Shown piece after piece: positions 54,517 through 63,502 of a DNA stretch of 64,000 bases (position 1 is its first letter; every line of letters starts with the position of its first letter). Origin of the DNA: Pseudoxanthomonas sp. SE1. GTDB lineage: Bacteria; Pseudomonadota; Gammaproteobacteria; Xanthomonadales; Xanthomonadaceae. The DNA is taken from contig NZ_CP113783.1 in NCBI RefSeq assembly GCF_029542205.1, positions 3,649,001 through 3,713,000 of the forward strand. The letters run 5' to 3'. The notes beneath the pieces are model-generated. The model saw only the letters and a list, made by a program, of their open reading frames with translations, did not search any database and was not told where the DNA came from. A program made the translations under genes and the position numbers.

Positions 54517-57227
54517 GGCGTCGGAATGCTCCGGGGAAGGGGGGAATCGGAGGGAAGCGCATCGGCCAGCGAACGTATCCTCAGGGCGCTGCGCAGGGTT
54601 TCGAGGTTCGCACCGGAGGCGATCCGCAGGGATATGCGTTCGCCCGGCAGCAGCACCAGGGCATTGTCGGACACGTCGGCGTCGACCTGGCCGAAGTCGA
54701 CCCACACCGCGCGGGCCAGCGCCGCGGCGGTGACATCGAGCACGTGATGGTCGCCTTCCTGGCGCAGATGGGTTTGCAGGCCAGGATCGGGCCACCGCAT
54801 GTCCTTGGCCACCGCGGGATAGACGACCTCGCGAGCGGCGGCTTCGCCGTCCGCGGCCAGATCGAAGACCGCGACGGTCGTCGACAGCGACGCGTCACCG
54901 AACAGCTCTGCATCATCGTAGGTGGCGAGGCGCGACGCCGACAGCGGTGCGATCTCGACCCGTCGCGTCTCATCCCGCAACACACGCCCCTGCAGCGTCA
55001 TGACGCGCAGACGGAGCGTGCCGGCACGCGACGTGGTCCGGTCGGAGACGATGCTCACGGTGGTTCGCCCTTCCTTGCGCAGCGCGGCCACGGTCACCGG
55101 CGCGAAGAACCGGCGCGCGTGGAACTGCAGTGCCTTCCAGCGCCCGAACCAGTCGATACCCGACCACGACGCACCCGGCCACACATCGTTGAGCTGCCAG
55201 TACAGCGAGCCCATCGTGTACGGCCGGCTGGCGCGATGATGCCGCGCCGCCAACCCGATGCCCTCGGCCTGCATCACCTGGCTGAGGTAGACGAAATCGC
55301 CGAAGTCGCGCGGCTCGCCGAACTCCATGCGCACATAGTGCAGCAGGCGCTCGTTGCCCTTGCCCGCCATGAACTTCTGGTGGGCTTCGATCACCGGCGC
55401 ATCGATGCGCTGTTCGTCGCGCGCCGCGAAATGATCGATCGTGCGCTGCACCGGCCACGCCTGCAGGCCGTACTCGGACATGAAGCGCGGCGTCACGTCC
55501 AGGTAGGCCGAGGGCGGACGCGCGGGATTGCCCCAGACCTCCCAGTAGTGCATGTCGCCGCTGGCCGGCGTGTTCGCCGCCTCGGCCATGTCGTCGCTGG
55601 GCGAACTCGGCCAATAGCCGATACCGCCGGCCTCCTCCTCCACGACCTTGCGCAGGTCATGGCCGAACAGCTGCGCGTAGCCTTCCCAGACGCGTTGCGC
55701 GAACACCGGATCAGCTTCCTTCAACGTCTTGCCGTGGCCCCAGTATTTCCAGGCGATCTCTTCCTCGTTGTTGCCGCACCACAACACGATGCTGGGATGA
55801 TTGCGCAGCCGCTGCACCTGGTCGCGTGCCTCCGCCACCACGTTGGCGCGGAACACGGGGTCATAGGCGGGCTGCATGCCGCCGCCGAACATGAAGTCCT
55901 GCCAGACCAGCAGGCCGAGTTCGTCCGCGATGTCGAAGAACGCATCGCTCTCGTAATAACCACCGCCCCAGCTGCGGATCATGTTCATGTTGGCATCGAC
56001 CGCCGACTGCAGGACGCGCCTCAGTTGCGCGGGGGTGACCCGGGGCTGGAACATGTCGAACGGGATCGCGTTGGCGCCTTTCGCGAAGATCGCAATGCCA
56101 TTGACGGTGAAGGCGAACCCCCTGCCCTGCGCGTCCGGGTCGCGCCGCAGCGCGACACTGCGCAGGCCGGTCCGTTCGCCCCGCGCATCGATCACCCGTG
56201 TGCCGTCGAGCAGTTCCAGATCGAAGCGGTACAGCGGCTGCGAGCCATAGCCCACCGGAAACCAGCGCTGCGGCTTTTCGATGCGGATCGCCTGCGAGAT
56301 GCGATTGACGCCGGCCGTCAGCGACACAGGTTGCGTCGCCGCGAGCACGCGCTCGCCATCAGGCGCGGTCCGCCACAGGCGCGCGAGATAGCGGCCGGCG
56401 TTCGCCGCCTCGACCGTTGCCACGGCAGTGATGTCGGCATGCGCTTCCGTGACGCGGTCCTGACGCAGCTGCAGGGTGTCGATCCGCGCGCGGCCCCAAC
56501 TCTGCAGGCGCACCGGCTTCCAGATGCCCGCCGTGACATAGCGCGGCCCCCAGTCCCAGCCGTAGTGATAGCCCGGCTTGCGCACGAAGTTCGCGGTCAT
56601 CGCGTCCTTCGGTTCGTCGCCGTAGGGTGAGGGATAATTGCCGGCGATCCGGTGCGGCATCGCCTGCACCTGGGGCAGCAGCTTCGCGATCGGCGAGCGC
56701 AGGACCACGCGCAGTTCGTTCCTGCCCACACGCAGCCGTTCCTGCACGGGCACCCGCCATGTCCGGAACGCGTTGTCGGCATCCAGCACCTTCTCGCCGT
56801 TGAGGAAGACCTCGGCGAAGGTATCCAGCCCTTCGAACACCAGGTCGCTGCGCGTGGCGTCGCGCGTGTCGCGGGTCACATCGAAGGTCGTCCGGTATTC
56901 CCAGTCGGCGAGGCCGATCCACTGCAGGCCGGCCTCCGGCGCACCCTTGTAAGGGTCGACGATCAGGCCGTTGTCGAACAGGTCCGTGTGCACCGTGCCG
57001 GGCATCGTGGCGCGATGCCATTGCCGTGCTGCGACGGGACCGGCGTCGGGCGTGGGCGTGCCATCGCGCAATTGCCGGAATTCCCAGCCGGCATCCAGCG
57101 TGCGTTCGCTCACTGCCTGCGCCATCGCCGGGAAGGACGCAACGATCAGCGCCAGAGCGCAGAGGACATGCACCTGCCATCCGCGACACCGGATGCGACC
57201 CGCCTGGTGCGTGATGAAGCGCGGCAT
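54513..57227 (-). CDS. GH2 beta-mannosidase
   Basis: The 904-residue exported enzyme has a signal peptide (about residues 15-37) and the GH2 layout of sugar-binding, immunoglobulin-like and barrel domains. The acid/base Glu488 is in CGNNEEE and the nucleophile Glu584 in FMSEYGLQAWP; the WDWGPRY motif near 227 is typical of beta-mannosidases. It would release the beta-1,4-linked core mannose of N-glycans after the GH92 enzymes have trimmed the branches. GGGGAG lies six bases before the ATG. It heads the operon with the isomerase and GH92 copy 2. Confidence 0.94.
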   Translation of the reverse strand: MPRFITHQAGRIRCRGWQVHVLCALALIVASFPAMAQAVSERTLDAGWEFRQLRDGTPTPDAGPVAARQWHRATMPGTVHTDLFDNGLIVDPYKGAPEAGLQWIGLADWEYRTTFDVTRDTRDATRSDLVFEGLDTFAEVFLNGEKVLDADNAFRTWRVPVQERLRVGRNELRVVLRSPIAKLLPQVQAMPHRIAGNYPSPYGDEPKDAMTANFVRKPGYHYGWDWGPRYVTAGIWKPVRLQSWGRARIDTLQLRQDRVTEAHADITAVATVEAANAGRYLARLWRTAPDGERVLAATQPVSLTAGVNRISQAIRIEKPQRWFPVGYGSQPLYRFDLELLDGTRVIDARGERTGLRSVALRRDPDAQGRGFAFTVNGIAIFAKGANAIPFDMFQPRVTPAQLRRVLQSAVDANMNMIRSWGGGYYESDAFFDIADELGLLVWQDFMFGGGMQPAYDPVFRANVVAEARDQVQRLRNHPSIVLWCGNNEEEIAWKYWGHGKTLKEADPVFAQRVWEGYAQLFGHDLRKVVEEEAGGIGYWPSSPSDDMAEAANTPASGDMHYWEVWGNPARPPSAYLDVTPRFMSEYGLQAWPVQRTIDHFAARDEQRIDAPVIEAHQKFMAGKGNERLLHYVRMEFGEPRDFGDFVYLSQVMQAEGIGLAARHHRASRPYTMGSLYWQLNDVWPGASWSGIDWFGRWKALQFHARRFFAPVTVAALRKEGRTTVSIVSDRTTSRAGTLRLRVMTLQGRVLRDETRRVEIAPLSASRLATYDDAELFGDASLSTTVAVFDLAADGEAAAREVVYPAVAKDMRWPDPGLQTHLRQEGDHHVLDVTAAALARAVWVDFGQVDADVSDNALVLLPGERISLRIASGANLETLRSALRIRSLADALPSDSPLPRSIPTP

Positions 57228-57384
57228 GTGGACTCCCCGGTTGATGGTCGATGCGTGCATGGTTCGACACCTGCGCGGCCACCCGCGCGTGCGGGTGCTT
57301 TCCTTTGAACGGCGATCCGGCAGTCCGACGGCTGAGCACGGCGCGCCTGCCGCACCGATGGCACGCCTTGCGAATATGCCGGAC

Positions 57385-57398
57385 TTGGATCGATCCAA
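57385..57398. promoter_or_regulatory. LacI-type operator in the divergent GH2/GH92 promoter region
   Basis: TTGGATCGATCCAA is a perfect copy of the locus operator, 158 bp from the GH2 start and 182 bp from the GH92 copy 3 start. The intergenic stretch 57228-57579 holds this, the site at 57555 and no gene. Confidence 0.78.
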
Positions 57399-57554
57399 TT
57401 GCGTGGCTAAGATGTAGCATGCCGGGCGCGGCGACGCATGCTGCTGCGCAACAGGAAGTCATCGGCGCCCTGCTCAGCGCGCATCGCACTCCTGTCGACA
57501 GACACCGGAAACCCCGAGTGACCGGCCTCGCGGGCGTGTGCTAGCTTCGCCGAA

Positions 57555-57568
57555 TTCGACCGATCCAA
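57555..57568. promoter_or_regulatory. LacI-type operator next to the GH92 copy 3 start
   Basis: TTCGACCGATCCAA matches the locus operator at 12 of 14 positions and ends 11 bp before the ATG at 57580, next to the ribosome binding site. Its centre is 170 bp from the previous operator. Confidence 0.55.
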
Positions 57569-57579
57569 AAGGGTGCAGG

Positions 57580-59934
57580 ATGAACACGCGTTACGCGACG
57601 AAGGTCATGATGCTGGCGGGTCTCGCGGCGTGCGCGATGGCGGTGGCCGGCAGCGCATGGGCGGCAGCGGCAGACGTCGGCGAGGCCGCGTACAAGGCCG
57701 TGGATCCCTTCATCGGCACGGGTGGCGAAGGCCATACCTACCCCGGCGCCACTGTTCCGTACGGCATGGTGCAGCTGTCGCCCGACACCCGTATCCAGCC
57801 ACGCAAGGACGGGTACGGATGGGCCGCGGGCTACCGCTACGACGACACCACCATCGTCGGCTTCTCGCATACGCATTTTTCCGGCACCGGTCATTCCGAC
57901 CTGGGCGACCTGCTGCTGATGCCCACCACCGGCGAGCTGAAACTGGAACGCGGCGATCCCGACAAGCCTGGCAGCGGCTACACCTCGCGCTTCCGCCACG
58001 CCACCGAGACCGCCCAGCCCGGCTACTACGCCGTCACCCTGGACGACCACGACGTGCGCGCCGAACTCACCGCCAGCCCGCGCGTGGGCATGCACCGCTA
58101 CCACTTCCCCGCTGGCAAGCCTGCGCACGTGGTGCTGGACCTGCGCACCAGCATGTACGACTACCCCGGCAAGGTGTCGTGGTCGCGCGTGCGCGTACGC
58201 GCCGACGGCACGGTCACCGGCTTCCGTGAAACGCGGGGCTGGGCGCCGGGACGCCAGCTGTATTTCGCGCTGCGCTTCTCGCAGCCGGTCACCGGCCATG
58301 CGTTGCACAACACCGAGCAGGACATCCCCTACAAGGGTTTCCCGCCGCCCGGCGAAAAGGATCCGCGCCAGCGCGCGCAGATCGAAGGCCGGCAGCTGGT
58401 CGCCGCGTTCGATCTGGCCCCGGGCGCCGGCAAACCCGTGCTGGTGAAAGTGGCCATTTCGCCGGTCAGCGAAGACAGCGCCATCGCCAATCTCGACGCA
58501 GAAGCGCCCGGCTGGGATTTCGACGGCATGCACGCGGCCGCCAGACAGCAATGGAGTGACGCGCTGGGTGCAGTGGATGCCCAGGGTGACCCGGCGCAGC
58601 GCACCCGCTTCTACACCGCGCTGTACCACACGCTGCTCGGCCCCACGCTGTTCATGGACAGCGACGGGCGTTACCGCGGCCCGGACAATGCCGTGCACCA
58701 GGCGAAAGGCTGGACGAACTACTCGACCTTCTCGCTATGGGACACCTACCGCGCCCTGCATCCGCTGGCCACGCTTGTGCAACCGCCGCAACGCACGAAC
58801 GACTTCGTCAATTCGCTGCTGGCCGCGCGCCGCGAGAGCCCGTACGGCGTGCTGCCGGTATGGTCGTTCCATGGGCAGGAAACGTGGTGCATGATCGGTT
58901 ACCACGCGGTGCCGGTGATCGCCGACGCCTACATGAAAGGCATCCGCGGCTACGATGCGGAGGAAGCGCTGCAGGCGATGGTAGCCAGCGCCAGCTACGG
59001 GCCGTACGACGGCATCGCGCAGTACCGCGAGCTGGGTTATGTGCCCATCGACGAGGAAGGCGAAGCAGCCAGCAAGACGCTGGAGTACGCCTTCGACGAC
59101 TGGACCGTGGCGCAGATGGCGCGCGCGATGGGCAAGGCCGATGTCGCCGCGACCTTCGACAAGCGCGCGGCCAACTGGAAGCATGCGTTCGACCCCGACA
59201 CCGGCTTCATGCGTGCGCGCAAGCGCGACGGCAGTTTCCGCACGCCCTTCGATCCCGGCGCCAGTGGCTATGGCACCGACTACACCGAAGGCAATGCATG
59301 GCAGTACTCGTGGTACGTGCCGCAGGACGTCGCCGGCCTGGCCGCGGCGCATGGCGGCGATGAGGCCCTGCTGGCGCGCCTGGATGCGGTGTTCGATGCG
59401 AAGGTGGATGCGTCGGTGTTCGCGCACATGGAGGACATCACCGGCCTGATCGGCTGGTACGCGCACGGCAACGAACCCAGCCATCACGTGGCCTACCTGT
59501 ATGCCTACGCGGGCCAGCCATGGCGCACGCAGGCACGGTTGCAGCAGATCATGTCCAGCCAGTACGCAGCACGTCCGGACGGCCTGGCCGGCAACGACGA
59601 CCTGGGGCAGATGTCGGCGTGGTACGTGTTCACCGCCCTGGGGTTCTATCCGGTCACGCCCGGCAGCAACCAGTACATCATCGGCCGCCCGTTCCTGCCG
59701 CGCGCAACGCTGCACCTGCCCAACGGAAAGCGCTTCAGCATCATCGCCGACGGCCTGGACGATACGCATGCCTACGTGGGCAGCGCCAGCCTCAACGGCA
59801 AGCCGCTGACGCGCGCGTACCTGACCCATGACGAGATCCTCGCCGGCGGCGAACTGCGCTTCGTGATGCAGGCGAAACCGGACACCACCTGGGCCACCGA
59901 TCCGGCCCAGCGGCCGTACTCGATGTCCCGTTAG
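57580..59934 (+). CDS. GH92 alpha-1,2-mannosidase-like enzyme (copy 3)
   Basis: The 784-residue exported enzyme has a signal peptide (about residues 1-29) and the GH92 domain with VDPFIGTGGEGHTYPGATVPYG, GFSHTHFSGTGHSDLGD, TEGNAWQYSWYVPQDV, Glu632 in HGNEPSHHVAYLY (general acid) and GNDDLGQMSAWYVFTALGFYPV. The HGNEPSHH form is that of characterised alpha-1,2-mannosidases. It is the only enzyme of the locus on the plus strand, with its own operator. The stop codon overlaps the convergent cutC stop. Confidence 0.94.
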   Translation: MNTRYATKVMMLAGLAACAMAVAGSAWAAAADVGEAAYKAVDPFIGTGGEGHTYPGATVPYGMVQLSPDTRIQPRKDGYGWAAGYRYDDTTIVGFSHTHFSGTGHSDLGDLLLMPTTGELKLERGDPDKPGSGYTSRFRHATETAQPGYYAVTLDDHDVRAELTASPRVGMHRYHFPAGKPAHVVLDLRTSMYDYPGKVSWSRVRVRADGTVTGFRETRGWAPGRQLYFALRFSQPVTGHALHNTEQDIPYKGFPPPGEKDPRQRAQIEGRQLVAAFDLAPGAGKPVLVKVAISPVSEDSAIANLDAEAPGWDFDGMHAAARQQWSDALGAVDAQGDPAQRTRFYTALYHTLLGPTLFMDSDGRYRGPDNAVHQAKGWTNYSTFSLWDTYRALHPLATLVQPPQRTNDFVNSLLAARRESPYGVLPVWSFHGQETWCMIGYHAVPVIADAYMKGIRGYDAEEALQAMVASASYGPYDGIAQYRELGYVPIDEEGEAASKTLEYAFDDWTVAQMARAMGKADVAATFDKRAANWKHAFDPDTGFMRARKRDGSFRTPFDPGASGYGTDYTEGNAWQYSWYVPQDVAGLAAAHGGDEALLARLDAVFDAKVDASVFAHMEDITGLIGWYAHGNEPSHHVAYLYAYAGQPWRTQARLQQIMSSQYAARPDGLAGNDDLGQMSAWYVFTALGFYPVTPGSNQYIIGRPFLPRATLHLPNGKRFSIIADGLDDTHAYVGSASLNGKPLTRAYLTHDEILAGGELRFVMQAKPDTTWATDPAQRPYSMSR

Positions 59935-60680
59935 GGTCGACCCATCGCATCCAGCGCTGCGCGAAGCGCGCGGACACGCGCCGGATCGGTCTCGGACCAG
60001 TCCGGCGCCAGCCCGTGCAAGGCCGGACCGCGGAAGCCCATCGACGAAACACGCGGCGCCTTGGCCGAGGCATGGAATTCACATGCACCGGTCAGCGTCG
60101 CCAGTGCGGCGACATTGCCGGCGTCGATGCCGGCGCCCGGCATCACCGTCACGCGGCCCGCGGCCTGCGTTACCAGCGCGGCGATGCGATCAGCGCCGTC
60201 CACCGCCGTGGCCTGACCGCCCGACGTCAGCACGCGTTGGCAACCCAGGGCGATCACCTGTTCCAATGCCTGCGCCTGGTCACGCGCCGCGTCGAAGGCG
60301 CGGTGGAACGTCACCTGCAACGGACCCGCTGCGGCCACGAGTCGTTCGCACAACGGCAGGTCGATGCCACCATCGGCCTGCAGCGCGCCGATCACCACCC
60401 CGTCGCAGCCCAGCCGTACGCACATCTCGATGTCGCGCAGCATCACCTCGGTTTCGCGCGCGTCGTAGAGGAAATCGCCCGCGCGTGGCCGCACCAGCAC
60501 GAACAACGGGATCCGCACGTGTTCGCGCGCCAGCGCCAGCGTGCCGTACGACGGCGTGGTGCCGCCGGACGACAGGCCTTCACACAGTTCCACCCGGTCG
60601 GCACCGGCCTCCTGCGCCGCCAGCGCGGAGCCCAGCGAGTCGGCGGCGATCTCCAGCCGCCGTGGCGCGCGTGCGTTCAT
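59931..60680 (-). CDS. cutC: CutC family TIM-barrel protein
   Basis: The 249-residue protein is a CutC homologue: LEIAADSLGSALAAQEAGADRVELCEGL, GGTTPSYG, VRPRAGDFLYDARE, TFHRAFDAARD and SGGQATAVDG are all family marks. CutC was named for copper handling, but the role is disputed and an enzyme of sugar metabolism is plausible. Here its ATG overlaps the stop of the glycosylasparaginase gene (ATGA), placing it firmly in N-glycan breakdown. Confidence 0.94.
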   Translation of the reverse strand: MNARAPRRLEIAADSLGSALAAQEAGADRVELCEGLSSGGTTPSYGTLALAREHVRIPLFVLVRPRAGDFLYDARETEVMLRDIEMCVRLGCDGVVIGALQADGGIDLPLCERLVAAAGPLQVTFHRAFDAARDQAQALEQVIALGCQRVLTSGGQATAVDGADRIAALVTQAAGRVTVMPGAGIDAGNVAALATLTGACEFHASAKAPRVSSMGFRGPALHGLAPDWSETDPARVRALRAALDAMGRP

Positions 60681-61687
60681 GCGCCCTCGCCGTACACGGC
60701 CCCGGAGGCCAGCAATGCGTCCTGCCGCTGCGCATCGCAGACCGCGTAGACAAAGCCCGGGTGCAGCGCGAACGCGCCGGCTTCGCCATGCTTGTTCAAC
60801 GCCAGGAAACAGACCTGCAACGACTTGCTGGCTTCCGGCCGCTTGCGCACCACCCGCGCGATGGCTTCGCGACACGCTTCCATCGGCGAACGGCCCTGCC
60901 GCATCAGTTCCACCACCAGGAAGCTGGCCGCATTGCGGATCATCTCCTCGCCCACGCCCGACGCGGTGGCCGCGCCGACCTCATTGTCCACGTAGAGGCC
61001 TGCACCGATGATGGGGCTGTCGCCCACGCGACCGTGCATCTTCCACGCCATGCCGCTGGTGGTGCAGGCGCCCGCCAGCCTCCCATGGCGGTCGATCGCC
61101 AGCATGCCGAGCGTGTCGTGGTTGTCGCGGTCGCCGGGCCGCTGCCGGCGCTCGGCATTGATCTCGGGCTTGTACTCCGTGCGCGCGCGCCATTCGTGCC
61201 ATGCCTGTTCTGCCTGTGGTGTCAGCAGGCGTTGTTTGCTGAAACCCTGCTCCACCGCGAACTGCTGTGCGCCATCGCCCACCAGCATCACGTGCGGCGT
61301 CTTCTCCATCACCTGCCGTGCGACGCTGATCGGGTGGTCGATGTCCTCCAGCGCCGCCACCGCGCCACAGCGGCCATCGCCGTCCATGATGCTGGCGTCC
61401 AGGGTCAGGATGCCGTCGCGATCAGGATTGCCGCAGCGCCCGACGGTGGGATTGCACAGGTCCGTCTCGGCCCAGCGGGCGCCCTGTTCCACCGCGTCCA
61501 GTGCGCCACCGCCCGCGGCCAGCACCTTCCATGCCGGCTGATTGGCCTGCACGCCGAAATCCCACGTGGACACCACGCGCGCACCCGCAGGGGTGCTGCC
61601 CGATGTCTGGCCCGCCGACCGGCCGGACAAGGCCAATGCACCAGCGGACAACGCCGCCTGGCCCAGGAATTTTCTTCTGCCGTTCAT
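60677..61687 (-). CDS. N4-(beta-N-acetylglucosaminyl)-L-asparaginase (aspartylglucosaminidase)
   Basis: The 336-residue Ntn hydrolase cleaves the GlcNAc-asparagine bond left after N-glycan and peptide digestion. Autocleavage before the catalytic Thr192 is marked by RDNHDTLGMLAID, and TTSGMAWKMHGRVGDSPIIGAGLYVD is the substrate-binding region. The N-terminus NGRRKFLGQAALSAGALAL is a Tat-type signal, so it is exported folded. GAGGAG lies six bases before the ATG, which overlaps the glucokinase stop. Confidence 0.94.
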   Translation of the reverse strand: MNGRRKFLGQAALSAGALALSGRSAGQTSGSTPAGARVVSTWDFGVQANQPAWKVLAAGGGALDAVEQGARWAETDLCNPTVGRCGNPDRDGILTLDASIMDGDGRCGAVAALEDIDHPISVARQVMEKTPHVMLVGDGAQQFAVEQGFSKQRLLTPQAEQAWHEWRARTEYKPEINAERRQRPGDRDNHDTLGMLAIDRHGRLAGACTTSGMAWKMHGRVGDSPIIGAGLYVDNEVGAATASGVGEEMIRNAASFLVVELMRQGRSPMEACREAIARVVRKRPEASKSLQVCFLALNKHGEAGAFALHPGFVYAVCDAQRQDALLASGAVYGEGA

Positions 61688-62694
61688 GCCTGCTCCTCAT
61701 ATGTTGGTTCAGCGCGCGCGGGCCGGTGCGTGCGCGCATGCATCGCCGCACCTACCAGTCCCAGCTGCCCATGGTCGATGCGCCACAACGGTGGCGGCGT
61801 GCGCGCGCCGGTGAACTTTTCCGCATACCGCCGCGCGAAGTCGCCCTGGTGCAGGAACGGCGCGATGTGACGGGTCACGCCGCCGGCCAGGTAGGCCTGG
61901 CGCGCGCCAACGGTGAGCACCAGGTCGCCGACCAGGCTACCGAGCCAGCCGCAGAATACGGCCAGCGTTTCCCGCGCCAGTGCATCGTCGCCATGCGCGG
62001 CTTCCACCAGCGGTGCGACCTGCTTCCAGTGCGGCACGGTGCCGCGCACATCGGCCAGCGCGTCGTACAGATGCATCAATCCGCTGCCGGACAACACACG
62101 CTCGTTGTCCACGTGCGACCAACGCCGCGACAGACGCTGCAACACGTCCAGTTCGACGGCGGTGTTGGCGGCCAGCGCCGCGTGGCCTGCTTCGCTCAGC
62201 AACACCTGGCTGCCCTGCGCATCCAGGCACAGCGCCGCGCCCAGCCCGGTACCCGGCCCCAGCACAAGGGCCGGAGACTGCATGCCGGGGTCTTGCTGCG
62301 CGACCAGCGCCACCAGCGCGCTGCGCTGCACGCCGGGAATGGCGCGCGCGACGGCTTCGAAATCGTTGATCACCTGCAGCGACCCCAGCCCGGCTTCCTG
62401 CGCCGTGCCACGCACGGACACCTTCCACGGCAGGTTGGCATTGACCAGGCGCTCGCCATCGAGAAAACCGGCGATGGCGACCACACCGGACGTCACCCGG
62501 ACGCCCGGCGCGGTCGAGCGGAGGCGCAGCAGGTAGTTTTCCAGGATGGCGGCAAGCGACGCGTGCTCCGCGCAGCGGTACATCGCCATGTCCCGCACGT
62601 CGATCGGGTCGCGCGGGGCACACCAGCCCAACCGGGCGTGGGTGCCCCCAACGTCGGCCACGAGGCAAGCGTTCCGGTGCTGTGCAGAATCCAT
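61684..62694 (-). CDS. glk: Glucokinase
   Basis: The 336-residue protein is a Glk-type glucokinase: VADVGGTHARLGW (phosphate loop), AIAGFLDG, LPWKVS, INDFEAVA (catalytic Asp), LGPGTGLGAA and AYLAGGVTRHIAPFL. It phosphorylates glucose, or glucose from GlcMan9-type chains; mannose is also possible for some members. It starts the operon glk-asparaginase-cutC, in which each gene overlaps the next by ATGA. An operator like those of the locus lies 58 bp upstream. Confidence 0.93.
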   Translation of the reverse strand: MDSAQHRNACLVADVGGTHARLGWCAPRDPIDVRDMAMYRCAEHASLAAILENYLLRLRSTAPGVRVTSGVVAIAGFLDGERLVNANLPWKVSVRGTAQEAGLGSLQVINDFEAVARAIPGVQRSALVALVAQQDPGMQSPALVLGPGTGLGAALCLDAQGSQVLLSEAGHAALAANTAVELDVLQRLSRRWSHVDNERVLSGSGLMHLYDALADVRGTVPHWKQVAPLVEAAHGDDALARETLAVFCGWLGSLVGDLVLTVGARQAYLAGGVTRHIAPFLHQGDFARRYAEKFTGARTPPPLWRIDHGQLGLVGAAMHARTHRPARAEPTYEEQA

Positions 62695-62751
62695 GGAAAG
62701 ACCCGGCCGCTACCGGGGTCACGTTCGGAGACGCAGCACTATACGTTCGAT

Positions 62752-62765
62752 TTGGATCGTTTCAA
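62752..62765. promoter_or_regulatory. LacI-type operator upstream of glk
   Basis: TTGGATCGTTTCAA matches the locus operator at 12 of 14 positions, 58 bp before the glk ATG. It places the glk-asparaginase-cutC operon in the same regulon. Confidence 0.58.
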
Positions 62766-63502
62766 AAGGATGGAGGGCTGCACCGGGACCCGGCCGGAAA
62801 CATGCTCGGCCGCCAAGGCCGGGACAGCAGTCAACGCGGAACATGTCCGTGCTTGTCATCCGCATGGAGCACGATCCGTTCCCGGGCATCGCCGCCACGC
62901 TCCACCACACCGGTCCGGCGACAGCATTCACCTGGCTTCAGCGTTTCAGCACGGGCGCTGCGGCATCGGGGAACTCGCGCACCTGCAACGACCGCGACGC
63001 CTGCCATGGCCCGCCAGCGTGCGCGCGTCGTCGAACAGGCGGCTGCTCCAGACGCAGTCGGTGCCGTAGTCCACGCAAACGGGCCTGGCTGCCGGTTGCC
63101 GCCCAGATCGCATTCTCCACGGCACACGAACCACGCTTCCGGACAGTCCTTGCACGACAGTCGCTGTCGGTCGGAGTTCTTACCCCGCCTCGGCCACAAG
63201 CGGACATCAGCCATCACGTGAATCCAGCCGCGCCGTGAAGCGGCGTCGGCGTGGCGGGATTGTTGGATATCGGTTCCCGGGGCATCGAGTACGGTCCTGC
63301 TCCCGGCAATGAACTCGTCCCCGACGGGTGCACAAGCAAGCTCCGACGTCCGCGGTTCCGATTGGCGCGAACGGCCCGATCGAGACTCCAGGCGCTCGCC
63401 GCCGCAGTTTTAGCTCCCCGCACTGTCCCCCTTCACGTCGGCATGCCGGGGCGCGTGCAAGGATGGGTTCCACGTCGGTCGCCCGCCCCCACAGGATTTC
63501 CG
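62766..63502. other. Long stretch without a supported gene
   Basis: About 740 bp separate glk from the glucan synthase gene. Several short open frames exist on both strands, but none has a convincing start, composition or family likeness. A minus-strand frame around 62946-63155 reads CVDYGTDCVWSSRLFDDART and could be a decayed gene. I see no RNA gene or terminator. Confidence 0.5.
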
